24,799 nt of DNA from an uncultured Clostridia bacterium. Lineage in GTDB: Bacteria > Bacillota > Clostridia > UBA1381. A program made the translations under genes and the position numbers. The notes beneath the pieces were generated by a model that saw nothing but the letters and a program-made list of their open reading frames with translations, did not search any database and was not told where the DNA came from. Within the stretch, counting starts at the first letter, position 1; each line of letters begins with the position of its first letter. This document shows positions 13,572-20,084 of this stretch, piece by piece. The stretch is taken from positions 1 to 24,799 of the forward strand of contig CAKSJF010000034.1 in assembly GCA_934462945.1 (NCBI GenBank), in the 5' to 3' direction.

Positions 13572-14058
13572 GAAAAAAAGACTGTTGGTTTTAGGAATGC
13601 TTTTATGTCTGGCGGTGACCGGAAAAATGCTTTTTTGGCAGGAGAAAACGCAGGAGGCAAGTGTGTATTTTGTGGATCAGGATATTCAGCGGCTGATTCC
13701 AATGGATTATACCGTTCCTGCAAAAAAGCCGGAAAAGGCGGCAAGGCTGGTTCTTCGGGAGCTTTCGGAGGGACGGAGGAACAATCCGAAAATTATGCGG
13801 CTATTTCCGGACGTGAAAAACGGGGTTACGGTTAAGGTGAAAAATCAGACGGCATATGTGAATCTGAGCCGGGAATTTGTCGAAAAGCATTCCCCAATCC
13901 GCCAGCATGAACTTTTGACTGTCTATTCTATTGTCAATTCCCTGACTTCGATTGACGGGATTGTGAATGTGAAATTTACGATTGACGGAAAAGAGGAAAA
14001 GGACTTTAAAGGGTTTATTGATATGAGGGAAGCGTTTATTCCGGATTATTTTATGTAG
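13570..14058 (+). CDS. GerMN-domain protein (spore germination/sporulation type)
   Basis: ATG at 13570 is 9 bases after AAAGGA; a TTG at 13564 was rejected. The 162-residue product has an N-terminal hydrophobic segment (LLVLGMLLCLAVTG) without a clear lipobox, so it is exported and probably membrane-anchored. The rest is a single GerMN domain: ASVYFVDQDIQRLIPMDY, then EKAARLVLRELSEGR, VTVKVKNQTAYVNLSREF and a final FTIDGKEEKDF. GerMN domains occur in GerM, needed for sporulation and germination in Bacillus, and in other envelope lipoproteins, where they are thought to bind other envelope proteins or peptidoglycan. No other sporulation gene is in the window, so a vegetative role remains possible. 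Confidence 0.85.
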   Translation: MKKRLLVLGMLLCLAVTGKMLFWQEKTQEASVYFVDQDIQRLIPMDYTVPAKKPEKAARLVLRELSEGRRNNPKIMRLFPDVKNGVTVKVKNQTAYVNLSREFVEKHSPIRQHELLTVYSIVNSLTSIDGIVNVKFTIDGKEEKDFKGFIDMREAFIPDYFM

Positions 14059-14060
14059 AA

Positions 14061-14325
14061 GAACAATCCCTCAGTCGCCTATCGGCGACAGCTCCCTTTG
14101 CTCAAGGGAGCCCTTGGTAAGTGCAATTTATTGATGTAATCGGATGACATCAATCATTACATTCAGGATATTATATTGCCGTTTTTTACTCGCTAAAAGG
14201 CTCCCTTGAGCAAAGGGTAGCGAAGCGGCAGCGCGGCAATGAATGACCGTCCGGGGGACGGTCAGAACCGCGGTGCGACTGAGCCGCAGCAAGAAACTGT
14301 CACTTTAGTGACTGAGGGATTGTTC
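14061..14325. repeat. Inverted-repeat element 2 (related to element 1, rearranged right arm)
   Basis: Outer ends GAACAATCCCTCAGT (14061-14075) and ACTGAGGGATTGTTC (14311-14325) are perfect inverted repeats, and the inner motifs CTCCCTTTGCTCAAGGGAGCC (left, from about 14092) and GGCTCCCTTGAGCAAAGGG (right, from about 14201) match element 1. Between the inner and outer right-hand parts about 90 extra bases are inserted, including a GACCGTCC-GGG-GGACGGTC hairpin. The subterminal hairpin also differs: GTCGCC/GGCGAC on the left, GTCAC/GTGAC on the right. The centre has an 8-bp stem, ATTGATGT/ACATCAAT (14130-14154). The element ends 19 bases before the galM start and holds no gene. Confidence 0.78.
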
Positions 14326-14343
14326 GAGATAGGAGGAAAACAT

Positions 14344-15390
14344 ATGATTACGAAAGAAAAATTTGGACAGGTTTACGGAGAGGATGTCTATTGCTATTCT
14401 CTGAAAAACAAAAACGGTATGGAGGTACGGATTTTAAATTACGGCGGTATTTTAAAGAATATTTTTGTACCGGATCGGGAGGGAAAGCCGACTGATGTGA
14501 TTTTAGGGAGAGACACTCTGGAGGAGTATGTGGATAACGACGGTTACCTGGGTGCGTTGATCGGACGGTGCGGAAACCGGATTGCAAAAGGAAAATTCAC
14601 GATTGACGGAGCGGATTTCCAGGTAGGTATCAATGACGGAGAAAATTCTCTCCATGGCGGTATCCACGGTTTTAACGAGAAAATCTGGATGGCAACCGAG
14701 AGCGGAACGAAAGACGAGCCGTCTCTGATTTTAAGTATTGTTTCGCCGGCAGGCGAGGAGGGGTATCCGGGAACGCTCCGTGTGGATGTGGTATACACAC
14801 TCACAGAGAAAAACGGACTTGTGATTCACTATGAGGCTGTATCAGATGAGAAAACTGTGGTGAATCTGACAAACCATGCCTATTTTAATGTCAATGGCTG
14901 TCATGCCGGATTGGCAGAGGAGCTGACGCTTTGGATGGATAGTGATTTCTACACACCGAACGGCGCAGACTGCATGCCGAATGGTGAGGTGCACAGCGTT
15001 TCGGGTACACCGTTTGATTTCCGTACTCCGAAAAAACTGGGGCAGGATATGGCATCTGATTTTGAACAGATCAGACTTTTTGGCGGCTATGATCACAATA
15101 TGATTCTTGCCGGACACGGATTCCGTAAATGTGCGGAGCTGTATGGCGAAAAAAGCGGCATTGCAATGGAAATGTACACCGATTTGCCGGGGGTTCAGCT
15201 TTACACCTCAAACGCATTAAGCGAAAAAAGAAACGGCAAAGACAGAACATTCCATAAAAAGCATCAGGGCGTTTGCCTGGAGACACAATATGTTCCGAAC
15301 GCAGTCAACTATGCACAGTTTACCTCTCCGATTTTAGAGGCAGGGGAAATCTACCGTACAATGACAGAGTATCGGTTTATGATCAAATAA
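14344..15390 (+). CDS. galM: Aldose 1-epimerase (mutarotase)
   Basis: ATG at 14344 is preceded by ATAGGAGG; an upstream in-frame ATG at 14239 lies inside the repeat element and was rejected. The 348-residue protein has the GalM family sequence from end to end: VRILNYGGILKNIFVPDR, LGALIGRCGNRIAKGKF, the ENSLHGG loop, NLTNHAYFNVNG with the catalytic histidine, FGGYDHN, and GVCLETQYVPNAVN with the catalytic glutamate. It interconverts the alpha and beta anomers of galactose, glucose and similar sugars, the entry step to the Leloir pathway. No other gal genes are adjacent, so its sugar partner is unknown. It ends in a shared terminator with the convergent dehydrogenase. Confidence 0.95.
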   Translation: MITKEKFGQVYGEDVYCYSLKNKNGMEVRILNYGGILKNIFVPDREGKPTDVILGRDTLEEYVDNDGYLGALIGRCGNRIAKGKFTIDGADFQVGINDGENSLHGGIHGFNEKIWMATESGTKDEPSLILSIVSPAGEEGYPGTLRVDVVYTLTEKNGLVIHYEAVSDEKTVVNLTNHAYFNVNGCHAGLAEELTLWMDSDFYTPNGADCMPNGEVHSVSGTPFDFRTPKKLGQDMASDFEQIRLFGGYDHNMILAGHGFRKCAELYGEKSGIAMEMYTDLPGVQLYTSNALSEKRNGKDRTFHKKHQGVCLETQYVPNAVNYAQFTSPILEAGEIYRTMTEYRFMIK

Positions 15391-15433
15391 TCAAAAGGGA
15401 TGTAAAAAAGCCGATTTTTTACATCCCTTTTGA
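15391..15433. terminator. Bidirectional terminator between galM and the zinc dehydrogenase
   Basis: A 19-bp perfect stem, TCAAAAGGGATGTAAAAAA (15391-15409) with its complement at 15415-15433, closes a 5-base loop. A T-run follows on the plus strand; on the minus strand the A-rich bases upstream of the stem supply a shorter one. It serves the two convergent genes that end on either side. Confidence 0.92.
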
Positions 15434-15436
15434 TTT

Positions 15437-16465
15437 TTATCTTTGATTGGGGAGAATAATATATTTTCCTTTACTTCTTTTCTCCGGATGGCTCAGAATT
15501 TCCGGCAAAGCGTCAAGCGGTGCGGTTTGATAGATCATGGAATGAACATCGATCCGTTTTTCATCAATCAATTCCAATGCGCGTTTTTGCGTATGGGGAT
15601 TGATATAGGATGCTTTGATTGTCAGCTCTTTTTTAAACACTTCAAAAGGCTTGATCGTGATTGTATCTCTGGGAGCGGTCAGTCCAAACAGCATCACAGT
15701 TGCCTTTTCGCCGGCTAATGCAATTGCCTGCTCCATGGTGGAGGGTTTTCCGACGCATTCAATCACCTTGCTGATATGCTTCATCTGGTGTGCGGCAAGT
15801 GTTTCTTCGACATTTTCATGAATCGGATCAATGCAGAAATCCGCACCCAGCTGCACCGCAAGTGCGTGTTTTTGCTGATCCGGTTCTATTGCGATGACAT
15901 GTGCTGCTCCGTAAAGCTTTGCAAGCTGCAGCATAATCATGCCAATCATTCCGCAGCCGATTACCAAAACAGTATCATCTGTTTTGATGTCACAAAGATC
16001 AATTCCGTGCAGACAGCAGGAAACCGGCTCGGTCATGGCGGCATCCTCAAAGGGAGTAGTGGCGGCAATTTTATAAACCTGACTTTCCGGGACAGCACAA
16101 AGTTCAGAAAAACCTCCGTTTACCGTTGTACCGATTCCGGTCATATGGGTACAGAAATGCACACTTCCTTTCCGGCATGCATCACACAAGCCGCAGAACT
16201 GGTTCGGATCAACGGTGACCCGATCGCCGGAATGTACAGACTGCACCTTTTTTCCGGTACGAAGTACAATCCCGGAAAATTCGTGTCCTAACACAGTTTT
16301 TGGCGGTGTTTTTGCCGCCCCCTCGTCTCCCTCAAAAATATGTACATCCGTTCCGCAGATACCGCATGCCATTACTTTGATGAGTACCTCATCCTCCCGG
16401 ATTTCCGGGTCTGGAAGTGTTTCGACTGTAAGTGTCCGTGCCTGATAAAAAACAGCTGATTTCAT
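15437..16465 (-). CDS. Zinc-dependent medium-chain alcohol/polyol dehydrogenase
   Basis: The 342-residue enzyme starts 7 bases after AAGGAGG on the minus strand. It has the medium-chain dehydrogenase signature: catalytic-zinc ligand C37 in GICGTDVH, H61-E62 in the GHEFSG box, structural-zinc cysteines C91, C94, C97 and C105, E146, and a nucleotide-binding GCGMIGM at 170-176. Such enzymes oxidise secondary alcohols of sugar alcohols, threonine or butanediol with NAD. The sorbitol/galactitol/threonine dehydrogenase group is closest by motif, but the substrate cannot be read from sequence. It follows the PHP gene by 12 bases, so both form an operon divergent from a DeoR repressor, a family that typically controls sugar or sugar-alcohol use. 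Confidence 0.88.
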   Translation of the reverse strand: MKSAVFYQARTLTVETLPDPEIREDEVLIKVMACGICGTDVHIFEGDEGAAKTPPKTVLGHEFSGIVLRTGKKVQSVHSGDRVTVDPNQFCGLCDACRKGSVHFCTHMTGIGTTVNGGFSELCAVPESQVYKIAATTPFEDAAMTEPVSCCLHGIDLCDIKTDDTVLVIGCGMIGMIMLQLAKLYGAAHVIAIEPDQQKHALAVQLGADFCIDPIHENVEETLAAHQMKHISKVIECVGKPSTMEQAIALAGEKATVMLFGLTAPRDTITIKPFEVFKKELTIKASYINPHTQKRALELIDEKRIDVHSMIYQTAPLDALPEILSHPEKRSKGKYIILPNQR

Positions 16466-16477
16466 GTTTATGCCTCC

Positions 16478-17269
16478 TTAAATTTCGCCGGGGATTGCCC
16501 GGCGGTTTTGATAGTAGTAAATGTTTGTAAAGCCGCAGCTTTTTATCATCTCCAAATATTCCGGAAATGCATTTGCGGCATTTTTGCTGACGTGTGCGTC
16601 CGAACCGAGCGTGAGCAGTTCTCCGCCGGATGCGCGGTATGCCTTTAAAATTTCACGGTCCTGTTCTATAGCGGCAGGGTTTTCTGCATATCGGGAAGTG
16701 TTTACTTCAAGTGCAATTTTTCGCGCGGTGATTTCCTTTAAAATGACATGGATTTTTTCCTGGAAAGCGTCCAGGGTGACATCTAAATGATACAGGTCGT
16801 TGATATAGCGCAGGGGGCAGGTGATATGCGCTAAAATATCAAAATCCATGGTGCGGATCATGGAGAGCATATCGTCAAAATACTGATCCAGGTAGGGCAG
16901 AATCAAATTTTCTGACATGTTACCAAAATCAATTCTGGAAAACGGGATTTCGTAGTCCGGAAAGCGGACGGCATGCACCGATCCGATGACAACGTCAAAG
17001 GAATAGGTTGATAAAATGCGGCGAGAAACCTCCGGATACCAGATTCCCTCACCGATTTCAATTCCCCGGAGAGCGTGTAGCCGCCCGGCATCTGCAAGAG
17101 AACCCTGAATGATTGTATCCAGGTCAGTTTCATGACAAAATTCAATATCGCAGTGGTCGGTCACGGCAAAGCCGGATAACCCTTTTTCTTTGATACTCTC
17201 CGCCATTTCCCAAACCGGGCAGGTGGAATCGTGCGAATGTTCAGAGTGTGTATGCATATCGTATAGCAT
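16478..17269 (-). CDS. PHP-domain phosphoesterase (histidinol-phosphatase HisJ-like)
   Basis: ATG at 17267-17269 (MLYDMHTH) is chosen; AAAGGA lies 12 bases upstream, and earlier in-frame starts add only low-complexity residues. The 263-residue protein has the PHP metal-site motifs in order: HTHSEHSHDS, TDHCDIEF, GSVHAV, ITCPLRYIND and LGSDAHVS. PHP phosphoesterases use two or three metal ions to hydrolyse phosphate monoesters; the HisJ group acts on histidinol phosphate. No his gene is near; instead the gene is cotranscribed with a polyol-type dehydrogenase and faces a DeoR regulator, so a sugar- or polyol-phosphate substrate is an alternative (inference). Confidence 0.82.
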   Translation of the reverse strand: MLYDMHTHSEHSHDSTCPVWEMAESIKEKGLSGFAVTDHCDIEFCHETDLDTIIQGSLADAGRLHALRGIEIGEGIWYPEVSRRILSTYSFDVVIGSVHAVRFPDYEIPFSRIDFGNMSENLILPYLDQYFDDMLSMIRTMDFDILAHITCPLRYINDLYHLDVTLDAFQEKIHVILKEITARKIALEVNTSRYAENPAAIEQDREILKAYRASGGELLTLGSDAHVSKNAANAFPEYLEMIKSCGFTNIYYYQNRRAIPGEI

Positions 17270-17304
17270 ATTTGTAACCATTCCTTTCAGACTTTTCTCT
17301 CCCC

Positions 17305-17333
17305 TTGACAAGGTGTTTCTTTTCCTGTATAAT
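17305..17333 (+). promoter_or_regulatory. Promoter of the DeoR gene (perfect consensus)
   Basis: TTGACA at 17305-17310, exactly 17 bases, then TATAAT at 17328-17333. The expected transcript start near 17340 lies just before the TGATC repeats, so a bound repressor would block its own transcription. Confidence 0.9.
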
Positions 17334-17357
17334 AACAGAAAGCGATCAAACGATCAA
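17329..17357 (-). promoter_or_regulatory. Divergent promoter of the PHP-dehydrogenase operon
   Basis: Read on the minus strand: TTGATC (complement of 17352-17357), 17 bases, TATTAT (complement of 17329-17334). Its -10 overlaps that of the DeoR promoter by five bases, and its -35 lies inside the first pair of operator-like repeats. Confidence 0.72.
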
Positions 17358-17401
17358 GTGTTTTCAATAGAAATGATAAAATGATCAAAAAATTGATTGA
17401 A
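17342..17401. promoter_or_regulatory. Probable DeoR operator: repeated (C/T)GATCAAA sites
   Basis: CGATCAAACGATCAA (17343-17357) is an 8-base direct repeat. About 25 bases on, ATGATAAAATGATCAAA and the half-palindrome TCAAAAAATTGATTGAA (to about 17401) repeat the pattern. DeoR-family proteins commonly bind several spaced direct repeats near their own gene and the genes they control. Assignment is by position and repetition only. Confidence 0.65.
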
Positions 17402-17415
17402 ACAGAGGGGATAAC

Positions 17416-18147
17416 ATGAATCGTGAGCGGGAAAAACAGATTTTAAAAGCGCTTTTGACAGAAAAGCAGGTGACGGTAAAGGAAATGGCAAAGCGACTGT
17501 ATGCGAGCGAGCCATCCATCCGCAGGGATTTTGTAAGTCTGGAAAATCAGGGATTGATCCGCCGGGTGCACGGCGGTGCGGTTATTGAGGAAAACAGCAT
17601 TTCGAGCGTTAAAATTCCGTTTGTACTCCGGGAACTGGAGCAGGGCGACGCGAAAGTTCAGATTGCAAAAAAGGCGGCAGCGCTGGTAAAGGATTATGAT
17701 GTGCTGTTTCTGGACGGATCTTCCAGCGCGTATGCATTAGCGCCGTATCTGGCAATGAAAAATCATCTGACGGTGATTACCAGCGGCGTGAAATCTCTTT
17801 TAAAGCTGGGTGAATATGGAATCAAGGTGATCTCCACAGGAGGTGAGCTTTTAAGCTCCTGCCAGTCGCTGGTGGGCGAGGCGGCGCATGAAACAATCCG
17901 GCGGTATCATGCAGATATTGCGTTTTTCTCCTGCCGCGGACTTTCGGAGGAGGGGGTCTTAACGGATATTTCAGATTCGGAAAACTATGTGCGCAGGCTG
18001 ATGATAGAGCATTCAAAAAAATCCTATCTGCTTTGCGCAGGCGAGAAGCTTGGAAAAACCTATTTTCACACCCTGTGTACCGCCCGCGAAATTTCCGGGA
18101 TTCTGTGCGAAAAGGAACTTTCGATTCGCTGCGGTATGGGAGAGTAA
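17416..18147 (+). CDS. DeoR-family transcriptional repressor
   Basis: The 243-residue protein starts about 7 bases after AGAGGGGAT. The N-terminal 55 residues form the DeoR helix-turn-helix: REKQILKALL, VTVKEMAKRLYASEPSIRRD and LIRRVHGGAV. Residues about 75-230 are the DeoR C-terminal sensor domain (AIAKKAA-type start, LFLDGSSSAYALAPYL, LTVITSG, VISTGGELL, DIAFFSCRG), related to phosphosugar isomerases, which binds a sugar phosphate to release DNA. It is divergent from the PHP-dehydrogenase operon; the intervening 146 bases hold two overlapping promoters and repeated sites. The likely effector is a phosphorylated sugar or polyol handled by that operon. Confidence 0.93.
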   Translation: MNREREKQILKALLTEKQVTVKEMAKRLYASEPSIRRDFVSLENQGLIRRVHGGAVIEENSISSVKIPFVLRELEQGDAKVQIAKKAAALVKDYDVLFLDGSSSAYALAPYLAMKNHLTVITSGVKSLLKLGEYGIKVISTGGELLSSCQSLVGEAAHETIRRYHADIAFFSCRGLSEEGVLTDISDSENYVRRLMIEHSKKSYLLCAGEKLGKTYFHTLCTAREISGILCEKELSIRCGMGE

Positions 18148-18191
18148 TTGGTATAGAGCTTAAAAATTTTTAAAATGTTTACAAAAACAGA

Positions 18192-18220
18192 TTGCAATTT
18201 TTTGCCGATTATGATAAAAT
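18192..18220 (+). promoter_or_regulatory. Promoter of the miaB-mutSL operon
   Basis: TTGCAA at 18192-18197, 17 bases, TAAAAT at 18215-18220. It lies about 30 bases before the miaB start and is the only good promoter seen before the five-gene run to the end of the window. Confidence 0.6.
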
Positions 18221-18250
18221 AATTTCGAGAAAGGCAGAAAGGAAAGCAGA

Positions 18251-19669
18251 ATGGCGAAGTATATAGAAAAGGAAGAAATCAACAGACAATGGGATTATCT
18301 TGACAAGCTCCGGGAATATGCGGCGCTTTTTTGCCAGGAGCATGGCAGACCGCCGATTGCGCATACCGAGACATACGGCTGTCAGCAAAACGAGAATGAT
18401 ACCGAGCGAATCCGCGGAATCCTGCGGGATGCCGGGTATTCATTTTCCGACCGGGCAGAGGAGGCAGATCTGGTGGTTTATAACACCTGTGCCGTCCGGG
18501 AAAATGCGGAGCAAAAGGTATTCGGAAGATTGGGAATCTTAAAGCACCAGAAAGAAAGTCATCCGGATATGACGATTGCGCTTTGCGGCTGCATGGTTCA
18601 GCAGGAGCATATCACGGAAAAAATTAAAAAAACCTACCCTCATGTAGATCTGATTTTCGGAACGCATGCGCTCTACCGTCTGCCCGAACTTTTATACCGG
18701 ACGCTGACCGGAAAAAGGACGGTTGTTTCGGTGGAAAATGAGGATGGCGCGATTGCGGAGGATATTCCGATTTTGCGTGCGGACGATAAAAAGGCATGGG
18801 TTTCTATCATGTACGGCTGCAACAATTTTTGCTCCTACTGTATCGTTCCCTATGTCCGCGGCAGAGAGAGAAGCCGTAAGCCGGAGGCAATTTTAGCTGA
18901 AATCCGGGGACTTTTGGATAGGGGAGTTACGGAAATCTGTCTTTTGGGTCAGAATGTAAATTCCTACGGAAAGGATTTGGAGGAGGAGATTGACTTTTCC
19001 GATCTGTTGCGCATGGTGAATGATTTGGAGGGTGTGCGCAGGATTCGGTTTATGACCTCCCATCCCAAGGATTTCGGGGACAAGCTGATTGATACCATGG
19101 CGGAATGCGAGAAGATTTGCCATCAGCTGCATCTTCCGTTCCAGGCAGGGTCGGATCGGGTGTTAAAGGAAATGAACCGGAAATATACCCGGGAGGAATA
19201 TTTAGAAAAGATCCGGAAGGTGAAAGAACGGATTCCGGATATTACGCTGACCACCGATGTCATTGTCGGTTTTCCGACCGAAACGAACGAGGATTTTCTG
19301 GACACGCTCTCGGTGATCCGCGAGGTGGAATTTGATCAGATTTTCTCGTTTATCTATTCCCGGAGAGAGGGGACTCCGGCGGCAAAGCTGGATTTTGTGC
19401 TTTCCGAGGAGGAAATCCACCAAAACTTTGATAAAATGCTGGAGGTTCAGAATGAAATCTCCAAAAAGAAGAATTTAAAATATGAGGGAAAGGTGTTAGA
19501 GGTATTGGTGGAGGGATCAAGCAAAACCGATCCGAACACCCTGACCGGCAGAACGGACACTTCAAAAATCGTGAATTTTAAAGGCGATCCGTCCTTAATT
19601 GGAAAATATGTTCCGGTAAAAATTATTGAGGCACACACCTGGAGCTTAAACGGAGAAGTAATCGAATAA
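18251..19669 (+). CDS. miaB: tRNA-2-methylthio-N6-dimethylallyladenosine synthase
   Basis: The product has 472 residues, usual for MiaB with a clostridial N-terminal extension of about 35. It adds the methylthio group to i6A37 of tRNAs reading UNN codons, using two [4Fe-4S] clusters and S-adenosylmethionine. The auxiliary cluster cysteines are C44 (TYGCQQNEND), C80 (YNTCAVRENA) and C114 (LCGCMVQ); the radical-SAM cluster is C190-x3-C194-x2-C197 (YGCNNFCSYCIVPYVRG). A TRAM RNA-binding domain ends the protein (from about residue 405). The ATG is about 8 bases after AAAGGA. It is the first gene of the block that ends in miaA, the enzyme that makes its substrate. Confidence 0.97.
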   Translation: MAKYIEKEEINRQWDYLDKLREYAALFCQEHGRPPIAHTETYGCQQNENDTERIRGILRDAGYSFSDRAEEADLVVYNTCAVRENAEQKVFGRLGILKHQKESHPDMTIALCGCMVQQEHITEKIKKTYPHVDLIFGTHALYRLPELLYRTLTGKRTVVSVENEDGAIAEDIPILRADDKKAWVSIMYGCNNFCSYCIVPYVRGRERSRKPEAILAEIRGLLDRGVTEICLLGQNVNSYGKDLEEEIDFSDLLRMVNDLEGVRRIRFMTSHPKDFGDKLIDTMAECEKICHQLHLPFQAGSDRVLKEMNRKYTREEYLEKIRKVKERIPDITLTTDVIVGFPTETNEDFLDTLSVIREVEFDQIFSFIYSRREGTPAAKLDFVLSEEEIHQNFDKMLEVQNEISKKKNLKYEGKVLEVLVEGSSKTDPNTLTGRTDTSKIVNFKGDPSLIGKYVPVKIIEAHTWSLNGEVIE

Positions 19670-19682
19670 AAGAAAGGAAACT

Positions 19683-20066
19683 ATGATGGAAATTTTAGAA
19701 CTGGCACACGAATTAGGAAAAATGATTGCAGAATCAGAGGAAATGGCAAAGATGCATGCCGCAGAGGAGGCACAGGCGAATGACGAGGCATCCCGCGAGG
19801 CATTGCAGGCATTTAATTTAAAAAGAATGAATCTTGCGCGCGATATGCAGGAGAAGAAGATCAGCCACGAGGATGCCGTGAAGCAGAATACCGAGGCATT
19901 CCAACAGCTGATGGATGAAAATGAGCTGATCCGGGCATATGTAGAGGCAAAAAAAGCATTCGACGAGATGGTTGGAAATATCAACGGTGTGCTGAATTTT
20001 TATATCACCGGGCAGGAGCCTGGAGGCTGCACGCATGATTGCTCCAGCTGCGGCGGATGCCACTAA
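19683..20066 (+). CDS. YlbF/YmcA (Ric) family regulator with cysteine tail
   Basis: This 127-residue protein follows miaB by 13 bases; ATG at 19683 or 19686 both fit AAAGG. It is an all-helical YlbF-family protein (ELAHELGKMIAESEEMAKMHAAEE, LIRAYVEAKKAFDEMV, described by these helices). In Bacillus subtilis, YmcA (RicA) and YlbF (RicF) form the Ric complex with YaaT, which carries iron-sulfur clusters and guides RNase Y mRNA processing, biofilm, competence and sporulation. Bacillus ymcA lies at the same position, between miaB and mutS, so this is the positional counterpart. Its C-terminal tail has C116, C120, C123 and C126 (C-x3-C-x2-C-x2-C), fitting cluster binding. Confidence 0.86.
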   Translation: MMEILELAHELGKMIAESEEMAKMHAAEEAQANDEASREALQAFNLKRMNLARDMQEKKISHEDAVKQNTEAFQQLMDENELIRAYVEAKKAFDEMVGNINGVLNFYITGQEPGGCTHDCSSCGGCH

Positions 20067-20084
20067 GATAGGAGAAGAAAAAAC

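Noticed and set aside
14239..14343. Longer galM start at 14239
   Set aside because: The added 35 residues come from the repeat element and are not part of the aldose epimerase fold; ATG at 14344 has AGGAGG.
18160..18176. AT palindrome TTAAAAATTTTTAA after the DeoR gene
   Set aside because: No GC stem; too weak for a terminator call.
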